Part shown: positions 54,502 through 63,900 of the stretch, piece by piece | Position numbering within the stretch: position 1 is the stretch's first letter | Layout of the letters: every line of letters starts with the position of its first letter | Assembly (NCBI GenBank): GCA_950295325.1 | Contig: OX485805.1 | Coordinates: 27,887,501 to 27,951,500 of the forward strand | Direction: 5' to 3' | DNA length: 64,000 nucleotides | From: Polytrichum commune | Lineage: Eukaryota > Streptophyta > Polytrichopsida > Polytrichales > Polytrichaceae | Made by a program: the position numbers and the translations under genes | Notes under the pieces: generated by a model | Database searches by the model: none | The model's input: the letters and a program-made list of their open reading frames with translations, nothing else | What the model was told of the DNA's origin: nothing

Positions 54502-54700
54502 GTCCCTGAATTGGATCCTTATGGGGTGGATGTTGCACGGGATGATATTCTCCAGAACTTGGTCTCTCGTGAGGACCAGCTAACTAATGGATCCACACCA
54601 TGGCGAGGGCCTCGTGAAAAGTCCGTGCTTCTAATGCAAATGCTAATTGAAGCATGTAGCTCCCCATGGGATATTATTCTAGACTGCACGGCAGCGACCG
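54502..54700 (+). CDS. Methyltransferase-like fragment, part after solo LTR, with motif I
   Basis: Continues HVPELDPYGVDVARDD and ends TPWRGPREKSVLLMQMLIEA then SPWDIILDCTAATG at a donor GTATGT (phase 1). EKS...LIEA...IILDCTAATG is the usual pre-motif-I helix and motif I of beta-class DNA methyltransferases (KP...LI...VLDPFxGSG). No following exon is visible before 55137, so the gene is truncated at its 3' side. Confidence 0.55.
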
Positions 54701-55137
54701 GTATGTCTTTGTAATCTTGCATTTCAGTTGGTTAAAACACTATATTCGGTATTTGGAGATTTTTTGTTGATTATGAGACTATATAAGGATGCACATTTCA
54801 AAAATGGACCAGTAATGACGACTAAAAATCCCATATGTATAATGGTATGCTACTATTATTATACATAAAGGCATGGAAGTGAACAAAAATGTGAGGCATA
54901 CATGAAAATAGTTGCGTATGAAATGACAACTCGTTATGAATGGAAGGGAAGATGCGAAGAATGAATGGAAGTTGAATGAATTAATTGGGATAGAAATACA
55001 ATTATAATGGAAATACCATCAATGTCTTGAGTAACTTGGAATAGCATAGAAAGTAAGCACTTAAATATGTTCTACACCTAAGCCCATTTAGGGAGTCCGT
55101 CCCACTAGTACGCTTCTAGTCACACTAGTCCGACCCA
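54701..55137. other. AT-rich gap
   Basis: No reading frame, repeat or palindrome is visible between the methyltransferase-like fragment and the end of locus C. Confidence 0.5.
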
Positions 55138-55438
55138 CTATTTTTTTTTGGCGGCTAAGTCCTTTTTTTTGGCGGCCTCCATGGCTCTAAAAATCTCAGG
55201 CCCACGACTGAATCCTTGTGTGTTGCCTGGATAGGAATATGTGTCGTTCTTGCATGTTTCAGGACGCGCTCCCGAATTGTACGAGGTGGTATTATAAGTA
55301 GAATACGAGGGCGTTTGCGAAAGGGAACGTCTTGCGCTTCTCCGGACAACGATCGGACTCGAAAGATGCGGCCTTGAGGGCGTGCCTATCCAAGGAGGAC
55401 GTGGAGGAGGGCCGGGCACCAAGCGAGCGGGTAGCCAC
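55138..55438 (-). pseudogene. Locus C exon 6: tail with frameshift
   Basis: Starts after GTTTCGCAG. VATRSLGARPSSTSSLDRHA aligns with locus A, but at ESDRC a length change shifts the frame; the rest (RRSARRSLSQTPSYSTYN, then GFSRGPEIFRAMEAAKKK) is in another frame. The exon length (301) is not a multiple of three. Confidence 0.6.
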
Positions 55439-55590
55439 CTGCGAAACAACGTCATAGGAAGATAAGAATAGGAATGGAGTGGGGAAAATAATGAGGGCGG
55501 TTTGGGATGGGCGCTCGTAAAGAGAACGGCAAGCAAACGGAAGACAAGGAAAGCAAAAGCGGGAAAGGGGTTTAGGGTTGAGGAGGGCAC

Positions 55591-55836
55591 CTTGGATTTG
55601 GGGACGTCCATGCGGGGAACGGTGGGAACGAGGGGGGCGTCGACGGGAGCATCCGGAGCCGATGGAACTATTGCAATGTTGGATGGCGGGGGGGAGTCGA
55701 GGCGTGGAGGGCCCACGATCGCGGAGGACGTTGCGGGGGGAGGAACGGAGTCGGCGGGGGAGGTGTGGCAACGGGGGCCTTCCATGCGGAGACGGCGGCT
55801 CGGCCCGCGACCAGCGACGGCGTCGTCCCTCGAGGG
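55591..55836 (-). pseudogene. Locus C exon 5, second part
   Basis: Continues PSRDDAVAGRGPSRRLRMEG and ends VPKSK at a donor GTGCCC in phase 0. Together with 56817-57095 it gives 525 bases in one frame once the solo LTR and one duplication copy are left out. Intron 5 (55439-55590) retains a decayed half site, TTTACGAGCG. Confidence 0.6.
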
Positions 55837-55841
55837 CGAGA

Positions 55842-56816
55842 TGTCGCGCACCTCTCCATAAGGAGTGCCCGAAACACCATGGGCACAAGGGGGACCCCGG
55901 AGTGACACCCGGGACTTGTGGCGCCATTGGTGAGAGGGCCCAAGTGATCCTAGTGTGGGTGAGGGCCCCGGGCGTTGGGAACGCCTCCCACCCGCTGAGA
56001 CTAGGAAGCATGAGGGTAAGGCCATGAGTTATGCGTAGCTCATAGCGTGGTGATTCTAGAATGCTCAAGAACACCTCAATCGGAGGTGTGAGCTAGGAGT
56101 TATGGCCATTTGAGTGGGGCGCTGTCCCGGGACAGCGCCCTGGTGCAGCAGTGCCTGGGAGTGACTCCCGGGACTGCCAAGGTTCAAAGAGGCATAACGT
56201 CCTCATAACTTGCCCGAATGGGGCAAGTGAGGAGTCCATCGGCATCTACGTGAAACGTAGATGAAGATGGAGTGGTTGGTTGTTATGATCGGACATCATA
56301 CAAGGAAGTTATGATGGTCTGAAGCTGCTGGGGGGTTCTAGGCCCAGCAGCTAAAGGAAAATATCCACTTGGCCCCAACTCTTGGTAGAGAGACAAGAGG
56401 TTGGTTGACGGTGGGGTAGGGGCCCCGCGTGAAGTCCTAGAGGCTTATATGGGTGAGGTGGTGTGGCCTCACCCACCCGAGGCCGAACGGCAAGGCCTCC
56501 ATGGGCATTGGCCCATTGTGAGGCCATAGTTGCCTAGTATGGTTCGGGTTGTTGTAGTGTTGCTCCGGCAACGCGATGATCAACATGGGATTGGACTTCC
56601 ATGGATGGAAGTCCACATCTAGGAATGGGTTACCGATTAAGGGGTGAGTCCCGAAAGCAAAGTAGGAGGGTTGGTTCCCTCCTATGAACTATAAGGTCCG
56701 GGGTAGGAGGAGCTAACCATTAGCATGGCGGTATGCGAAGGGTTAGCGACTCGTAACCTTTGCTAGAATTGAAAATTGGCAAGATGGTCAAGGGGGGGCT
56801 AGCAAGGGTTGCGACA
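55842..56816 (+). mobile_element. Solo LTR of the chromovirus family in exon 5 of locus C
   Basis: 975 bp, TGTCGCGC...TTGCGACA, with a perfect duplication CGAGA (55837-55841 and 56817-56821). It contains GGGCGCTGTCCC-GGGACAGCGCCC (about 56116-56139) and the GGACTTCCAT-GG-ATGGAAGTCC palindrome (about 56592-56615). Confidence 0.95.
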
Positions 56817-57095
56817 CGAGAGGTGTCCCAAACGAACGAGCGTCCGTTTCTCCTTGGAGAGGGGGGAGGGCGACGGGGCGTACGCGCGGGGGACAAGTGC
56901 TGGGGGCGGGCTGTTGACGACGCCATCGTCGATGCCGACGTCGCGGGAGTAATCCACGGCCGAGGCCGCGTCGACCGCCGAGAAGTGGTAGAGGGATGGC
57001 ATTTGGAAGTCCGTGACGTCGCGGGAAGGGGATGCGGGGAGCGAGAGGGGACGGGAAGAGCCGTCGACCACAGGGGCGTCGCATATGGGGGCAGA
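56817..57095 (-). pseudogene. Locus C exon 5, first part: Ser-Pro-rich acidic segment
   Basis: Enters in phase 0 after CTTGCCCATAG. It carries SAVDAASAVDYSRDVGIDDG, VVNSPPP and SPSPLSKEKR, as at loci A and B, then is interrupted by the solo LTR. Confidence 0.6.
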
Positions 57096-57206
57096 CTATG
57101 GGCAAGAACAAGAACAACAACAATCACAACAACAAAAGACATCCAAAAACGGGGCAAACATTAGATATGTGAACCACATGATAACAAGCAAAGACATGGA
57201 GGCATT

Positions 57207-57974
57207 TCAAATCAATTTATTGAGTTTGGCGAGCCTCATGATGCTCTTATATACATTATCGCGGGGGCTTAGCGCCGCATTGCCGAAGGGTTTGGACCTA
57301 ACAAAAAATGGGATGCTACCGGCGTGGAGCACGAGCCTTCTAAGGTAGGGGGCTAGCCTATCGACCAAAAAGGAGTCTTGCCTATCGCCGGTCCAAGTGT
57401 CCGGGAAGATGACGTTGCCCGGGGGGTTCAACACGCTCTTGGTGGGACTGTCGTCGATGAGGAGGGTGTTCTCAGGAGTCAGCCACCACCCGTGGGGCGT
57501 CCCCTGCAAACGGGGGACGCCTTGCCAGAGTCTTGAGCGGAGGACCTTGAGGAACTGTTGTCCTCCGCCTCGACCGCCAAACTTGGGCACCGGTTGGCCC
57601 TTCTCGTCGAGCAGCTCGTCGCATTCCTCTTGGCCGAGGACGAGGCAAGGGCGCGGGAGATCACGGAACAAGAAGTCGACGATGGGCTCCGTGTTCTCCA
57701 TGACCATGGAGCTCCACACAACGACGTGGGCGAACTCGACCACCTCGCGAAGGAAGTCGCGCAGGCCGGGACGGGCGCGGACAACCTTGCGGTTTATGAG
57801 GGTGTCGAGCTCGCCGTCATAGTCCCTTTCGTCGGGGTGACGGAAGGGACGCGTGGGAACCCTGGGGATGTGTTGGGTGTGACACAAGACCCCGTTGAGG
57901 TCAAAAACTATGAAAGGCTTGTTCCGGGTTCAAGGTCCACTGGTCGAGGGGTTGCGACCTATCTCCGGGGGGTC
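57207..57974 (-). pseudogene. Locus C exon 4: NIF/FCP1-like HAD domain with early TGA
   Basis: Same length as locus A (768 bases) and starts in phase 0 after TCATCACAG. An in-frame TGA lies at codon 15 (57932-57930), upstream of the HAD core. The core itself is open: VFDLNGVL, VVWSSM, LLIDDSPTKSVLNPPGN, ending LNKLI with TGA. A fresh start at an internal ATG (57887) would lose motif I. Confidence 0.8.
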
Positions 57975-58110
57975 CTGTGATGAACAACGCGACTAGTTTA
58001 ATTCTATGATCCAATAATGAAATTTTTGCGTTCAAAATAAAGACGATGCATTATGGGAAAAGAGGAGGAAGTAAGGAGGGTTCAAGGAAATATGCACAAG
58101 GGCACAATTG

Positions 58111-58256
58111 CGAACGAGCGTTCGTGAATGAAGGCTGCGGGGGCGGTGCGCATCATTTACGAACGCTCGTTCGTGAGCGCGGATGCATACATATACGAAC
58201 GCTCGTTCGCGAAGGAAGTCGAGAGGGGGTCGCACAGTTTTACGAACGAGCGTTCG
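58111..58256. promoter_or_regulatory. Four C-type palindromes within intron 3 of locus C
   Basis: Cores CGAACG-NN-CGTTCG lie at 58111-58124 (AG), 58160-58173 (CT), 58196-58209 (CT) and 58243-58256 (AG). All centres are non-self-complementary dinucleotides and the outer bases vary. Confidence 0.9.
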
Positions 58257-58548
58257 TGAGTGAGGTGTGTATGCAAAGAATGCAAAGACACGCAAGAGCA
58301 CAGACAACACAAGACGCGAGAATATGCAATAAGTTGTGGTGATGCGAGCAGAGATCGTCTGCTCATATATTAATTCGGTGAATATGTACAATTGTCTCGC
58401 GTGATAATCTATCAAAATTTCCTAAGGAAAAAATTCAGTGTCCTACAAAATTGATCGGCCCAAGGGATCACGTAGAAAAAGGCTCGCGCGGGCAACGTGA
58501 TGTCGATGGAGTTGAAGCGCCAAGAACACAACGCGGGGGTTAGTGATG

Positions 58549-58626
58549 TTACGAACGCGCGTTCGTAAAACATTTGGCATTCTCAGAGATGAGTTACCTC
58601 TTTGGTTAACGAACGCGCGTTCGTAA
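58549..58626. promoter_or_regulatory. C-type palindromes flanking the exon 3 donor of locus C
   Basis: 58549-58568 (centre CG) lies in intron 3, 29 bases after the donor at 58597. 58607-58626 (centre CG) lies in the last codons of exon 3 (TNARSLTKE), so the 5' splice site is bracketed by two sites. Confidence 0.9.
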
Positions 58627-60001
58627 TATCCATTGGGGCAGCAGCCTCTGGATCCATGACCTCCACCGGACGCTCCGCCTGAGACGACTGGGTCTGTTGG
58701 ATGAGCTCCACGTCGTCGTCCCCGCCTAGGTCGAGTCTCTCCATGCGGACATCCTCCATGTGCGCGGATGGATGTCGTTCCTGTTCAGGGCTCTCCACGA
58801 CCATCCCACGCGGACCTGCCGAGTCATTGGGGCTCCCCTGCGTTTCCTCCACAATGACCATGTCAGTGTGTTGCGCAGTGTCATCGCCCCTCCTATCTAC
58901 AACCCTTGGGACGACGGTGAAAGAGGTCGTGTCCGTGTCTGTGGGCAGTCCTACCCTTGAAGGGGGAGGGGTGAGGACTGCCGGACCTGAAGATTCACGA
59001 ACGCGCGTTCGTAAATCTTCATCCTCCCTTAGCGCCGCCGTGATTGCATCGTGGGAGGTTGAGGCGGTCGCCGTCACCTCCGGGGGCAATGGACTTCCCG
59101 CCGGCGTTGGGTGTGGCGCTGTTTGGTGGGAAGGCCCTCCTTGGTACATGACTGGAGGTGGGGGCTGTGAGGGGTATCCTCCAGGGGGGAAGGGGTAAGG
59201 TTGCTGGACCGGCGCAGAGAAGCTCTGCATGTTTCTGAGCATCTCGAAGATGGCGTCAGTTTTGGCCGTTGATTCCCTCAGCTGCTCTTGCAGCCTGGCC
59301 AGATGCTTGGCGCTCTCCTCCTGGGCTACAGCCATCTCCTCCTTCATCTTCGCCTCCAGCTTGGCGTTGAGCTCAGAGACGGTAAGCGCCTCCTCCTTCA
59401 CCCGCTTGTTCTTGTCGTAGTCCACCCCAAGCTCGGCCATGATGTCCATGTCCCCCTCGTCCTCGTCAGAGACCTCGATGATTGCTCCCGGCGGCAACTC
59501 CACGTAGGGAGTCTTCTTCATCCTCCTCCTCGTGTTGCGGAAGAGGTCCAAAGATGGACGCGAGCGTTGGTCGAGGATGTCCAGGGTTTCCATCTTCGGA
59601 ACCACGGCGGGCCTTGGAGACTGTGACGTCGAGCATCCGCCTGGCGTTCCGAAAGGCTCCGCAAGAGACGTTCGCGCGGGGAGGAGGTCCAGGGTTGTCC
59701 CCGCGGACGACCCTGTATAACCACCCGGAGTCCCTTGAGGGTCGGGAAGATCTGTCGTTGGCGGCAAGATCCGAAGCGGGGGTACGTCGAAGGACTGCAG
59801 AATGGCGTCCACGTTGGCGGAGGGGGCGGGCTCGTCGTCCTCTGAATCGTGGAGTGGTATGCCCTCGTCGGCGGGCATACTGAAGTCCATCCTTGGGACA
59901 GAGATGTCCTTGAGGTCCATCGTCGACGCCTTCGCACGGTGGATCTTGAAGTCTTCTTCGTCGATAGCGTCAACGAAGGTGTTGACTACGAGACCCATCA
60001 T
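58598..60001 (-). pseudogene. Locus C exon 3: motif-I end, SIM-like motif, coiled coil
   Basis: 468 codons without lesion between CTTCTCACAG and GTAACT, phase 0. MMGLVVNTFVDAIDEEDF completes motif I. YVELPPGAIIEVSDEDEGD is the best SIM-like motif of the three loci. RVKEEALTVSELNAK holds the sumoylation consensus VKEE and opens a coiled coil of about 60 residues. The tail is Pro/Ser-rich with alternating acidic segments. It is marked pseudogene because exons 1, 2 and 4 carry stops. Confidence 0.75.
58991..59018. promoter_or_regulatory. C-type palindrome inside coding exon 3 of locus C
   Basis: AGATTCACGAACG-CG-CGTTCGTAAATCT, 28 bases with one mismatch, translated as DLRTRVRES. Confidence 0.9.
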
Positions 60002-60031
60002 CTGTGAGAAGAGAGCAATAAGGTCAGAAAA

Positions 60032-60205
60032 TACGAACGCACGTTCGTAAACATCAAAGCGTGGCGTGCAATGAGTTTTAAGCATTACATTACGAAGGGG
60101 GTTATGTTTACGAACGAGCGTTCGTAAACATCAATGCGTCACGTGCAGCGACTTTGAAACAATGCGTTGAGAAGTTGGTTAACTTTACGAACAAGCGTTC
60201 GTAAA
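60032..60205. promoter_or_regulatory. Three C-type palindromes in intron 2 of locus C
   Basis: 60032-60049 (centre CA), 60104-60131 (28 bases, centre AG) and 60184-60205 (centre AG, one change), about 75 bp apart. The last begins 19 bases after the donor at 60224. Intron 2 is 60224-60002. Confidence 0.9.
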
Positions 60206-60224
60206 TGGAGTCTGGACAACTTAC

Positions 60225-61550
60225 CATGGCCGCATACATGAATTTGGAGCCTCCACATACGTTGTATACCGTCTCTCCACTTATAACCAGACTCTGCAAT
60301 ATAGAGACGTAGAACTCCATCCTGAGTTCCATGGCGGGGAAGATGGTGTAGAGGGTCTCTTGCAGCAGATCCTTGGGAGGGGGATGCGGGATGCTGTAGA
60401 TTTTCTTGAACGTGTTGTTCGCCTTGATAGGCGGTCGCCCATCCCTAAGCTCATTGTACGTCAAGAAAATCAGGCTGACCGCTCCCATTTGCTTGTTGCC
60501 CCTGGCCTCGTTGATGGCCACGATCCCCTCCGTCTTCGCTGGCACGTACGTGCTGTAGAAGATGCTGTACTCGAATTTGATCTTCTGCTCGTACAGCTCT
60601 GTGACGACCGACAGCTTCTCCTGTTCGACTATCCACAGCCAAACGTGTGGCTCCCTCATGGCCGGCAATTTGAACTCCATGAACTTGGCCATGAAGGGGT
60701 TGTAGAAGGGAATGTCCTTCCCCCCCTGCCTTGACGCACCCGGGATCCCCCTGAAATCGATCAGGGCAAAAGGGCAACCCCGTCAATCCTCCCTCACCTC
60801 GGCCCTGCTTATGGTGCCGTCCCACTTGGAAAATGTAACCCTCTCCACGCCGGAGGTCATCACGCAAAACCTTGCCACCCCTTCGAATGTGGCGTTCCTC
60901 TTCCTCTCCAAAAATTGTATGTACAACATTACCTCGTGGGGATCCGTGTCGGTTTTCTTAGTCCTTTTGTTCCCCTTCAACTTCAAAACCGAGGCGTGCT
61001 CCTTGACCAGACTGCGCATGGAGGCTCCGTTGATGTTGTAGTCAACCTTTAACAATTGCCATTGCGGCCAGTTGATGTCGCCGTCGACTTCAAAGATTTT
61101 GTACTCTGGTGCAAGTACGCTCAATTCTCTCATGGCAGCAGTCTTCAGCTTCCGGTGGTCACACCACTCCTTGATAGAGTACGTGCCGGGCTTGTGCTTT
61201 GGCCTCTTCAAAAAGATCTTGGGATAGGGAAGGTTTCTTCCCACGGTGTTCCCAAGAACATGAATCGCACACCTCTTCAGCTCTGACTCCGTCAATCCCT
61301 GGAGGTGTCTAAAGAACTCCCTCAGTAGTGGGGGCGCCTCACCGGTTTTTTCCGTGCTGTACTTCTCCTCGGTGTCGGGATTGACCAAATCGCCCGAGCT
61401 GTGTGCATAAAAAAACTGTGTCCACAAGTCCCAGGTGTCCCTGTTGCAGCAGATCAGTCTGAGCTCACCCTTCAGCTCAAGCACTGACTTGGTGGTGGTG
61501 GACTTCATATCGATGGAAGAGAACTTGTCTACCATCGCGTCGCAAAATGC
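60225..61550 (-). pseudogene. Locus C exon 2: methyltransferase-like domain with nonsense codon
   Basis: 442 codons in register between TTTTGTGCAG and GTAAGT. An in-frame TGA stands at 60785-60783 (RAEVRED then stop then RGCPFALIDFRGIPG); at locus A the same place reads RDDPRG. The rest is well preserved: PFALIDFRGIPG, VWLWIVEQEK, and the motif-I segment ETVYNVCGGSKFMYAAM. The stop looks like a single transition. Confidence 0.8.
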
Positions 61551-61583
61551 CTGCACAAAACAAGATGTCAGTGTTGCACATAA

Positions 61584-61660
61584 TACGAATGCACGTTCGT
61601 AAATTGAGTATGTAATTGAAGTTTTCATGAATCTAACACTTTACGAACGTTCGTTCGTAA
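61584..61660. promoter_or_regulatory. Two C-type palindromes in intron 1 of locus C
   Basis: 61584-61601 (centre CA, one arm change) and 61641-61660 (centre TT). The second starts 6 bases after the donor at 61666. Intron 1 is 61666-61551. Confidence 0.9.
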
Positions 61661-61666
61661 CCTCAC

Positions 61667-62959
61667 CTTCCATTGGGGAGACTGGTTCTTGGCATTCTCC
61701 CTTTCCTTTGGTGGGCATCCGTGTGCCACCCAGACGTCTCTGGCAGCCACTATGTTAGCCGCCCACGAAGCCTCGAACGCCTTGATTTTGTTCCCCGAGT
61801 TCAGGAAGGTTGAAATCTTGCGCAGCTTGTCCCAATCGTCCGACTAGACCAAGAACGCCTTCCAGTACCGCAGGTCAGCCTTCAGCTCGTGCTGGAAGTT
61901 GTCGTCCTTGAGGATCTGTTGCGACGCCTCCAAGCTGTGCTGACCATCTATAATCCAGAATTCTCCATTCTGGATTCGCGGCCAATCCACCTCTGTCGGT
62001 CGGGATGTCAGCCCCTTGGGCATGACACAGACTGTCTGTCTATCCCACTTGACGTTATTCATGAGGTTGTTTATCTGCCACTTCACCCCACCGCTCTCGC
62101 AAGACCTTACCACCCACTTGTTGGGTGACTTTTCGCACTTGAAGCAGTCCACGTTGAACGTGAAGTGGCGCCCCATGGGCCAGCAATCCTTCGAGTAATT
62201 ATTGAAATCTCGTAGGATCTTCGTTGCCTTCACCGCATCTGGATTCTCACCCTTCTTTAAAGGGGTTGGCATCACGGGAGGAGAGCTCACCTCAGCGCCC
62301 TCTGTTACCCCAGACCTCTCCATTTCGTCCCGGGACCTCTTCGATGGCGTGGAATGACGGCTGGGACCCTCCGTCACCCTGCTCACGGAAGGCACCGGCT
62401 TGGGTGCACTTCTCGATCCTCCTGCCCCGGATGCGGATGGTTTCCGTGGGCTCTTCTTCTTCTTGTTGGCTTCCGCGACCGCGCTATTGTACTTGGAGAT
62501 ATTCAAGGAGAGCGCGGCCAACTTCCTTGCTGTCCAGTACGAGCTCAGGGCGTACTTCGTGAAGAGGTCCTTGAGGAAGTGTTTGGCATCAACCACTACG
62601 TTATTTTCCGCGTATGTGTAGGAGAAACTATGTCTCCTGTACTCTAACAATAGGTTAATGTGATCCTTCTTGTTTTTCATGTCTAGAATCACATAATCTC
62701 CTTGTGCCTCAATTGATTCTACTTCCCAAGTCTTCATCTGCACCCATTGCTCTGGCTGGTCCGGCGTCGTTTCCAGCTCGTATGTGAAGCGAAGACAGAA
62801 AAGACCGTCTGATGTCTTCTCTGGCAGTGCCGTCCATTCCCCTATGAAGTCCTCCTTGGGGACATAATTATCGTTTCCGTTGGGGTCGGACACTGACTCT
62901 GGTAGTTGATCTATCTGCACTGCGAACATCTCAATGGCGCTTCTGCTCGGTCTGGCCAT
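61667..62959 (-). pseudogene. Locus C exon 1: DGQH domain with nonsense codon
   Basis: 431 codons from the ATG directly after CTCTGCAG to QWK before GTGAGG. FWIIDGQHSLEAS is near residue 337. In KAFLV-stop-SDD the TAG (61846-61844) replaces the Trp codon of locus B (KALVVWSDN), a G-to-A change. The frame reopens at once and continues FLNSGNK...NQSPQWK. The linker carries TPSKRSRDEMERSG, a basic patch like those of the other loci. Confidence 0.8.
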
Positions 62960-62990
62960 CTGCAGAGCACATAAACATTTAGTATTGTGT

Positions 62991-63562
62991 TTACGAACGA
63001 GCATTCGTAATTGACAAAGCAAATCATATACACTAATCATTGAACTATGGCTATGGATACCCGTGAGAAGTTGTAATGATGTCTTCGTTGATTTCATTTA
63101 CGAACGATCGTTCGTAAAGAATGTGGTTGCTAAGGTGTATTTGACACAAGTTCACGAACGTGCGTTCGTATTGTTTCTAAACAAGTCCACGAGTTGTCCA
63201 GGGTTATCTAATTTCCACGAGGGTTGTTCGAATTTCCATGAGCATCTTCTAAATAGGTGAATTAATACTTTAGTTCTTATTTACGAACGTGCGTTCGTAA
63301 ATAATGCTACTTGGAAATGCAGACAATTACCATGAAGGGTTTGGTATATTGTTATAGTTTGTGATTACGAATGTTCGTTCGTATTTTTGTATGTGTAATT
63401 GGATTTGAGGATTTTCTGATGTACAGGGTATAGACGAATATACGAACGTGCGTTCGTAAAAATGGAGGGTGAGGTGCGTATTTACGAACGCACGTTCGTA
63501 TATGTTTGTGGGGTAAGGCATGTATTCACGCCACATTTACGAACGAACGTTCGTAAATGTGG
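62991..63562. promoter_or_regulatory. Leader-intron cluster of eight C-type palindromes
   Basis: Sites at 62991-63010, 63097-63118 (centre AT), 63153-63170 (TG), 63279-63302 (TG), 63364-63385 (TT), 63441-63458 (TG), 63483-63500 (CA) and 63531-63562 (32 bases, centre AA). Unlike loci A and B they are not in tandem units; spacing varies from about 40 to 125 bp and the flanks are unrelated. Confidence 0.9.
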
Positions 63563-63900
63563 TCATCTGGGATTAGGAAATGGTATATTTATTTATGTAC
63601 ATATATATCCGTACATATACGTATACGTATATGTACATATACATATAAATGTTGGTATGAATGTTGCAATCTGGCATTGTTCATGATCCTGCAACTCGTG
63701 ATCAGATTGATGAAACACAAGTGAAAAATGGAATCAGAACAAAATTGCGAGTCAGTGATTGATAGTTCAGAATGAAGAGGAAAGTGTTATTTCATACAAA
63801 ACATGACATACCTCATAATGCAGAAAACAAATCACAAGGAATTCATCAAACAACAATTTCAGATTGTGAAAGAGTAATTTGTAAAGGAAACCTGTACTCA
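63563..63900. other. Remainder of the leader intron of locus C
   Basis: AT-rich, with an (A/G)TACATATA-type low-complexity stretch at 63595-63645 that contains TACGTATACGTA. Nothing else seen. Confidence 0.4.

Noticed and set aside
8556-63562. Palindromes as miniature transposons with terminal inverted repeats
   Set aside because: No interior beyond two bases, no target duplications, and type matches the host gene instead of being shared across loci.
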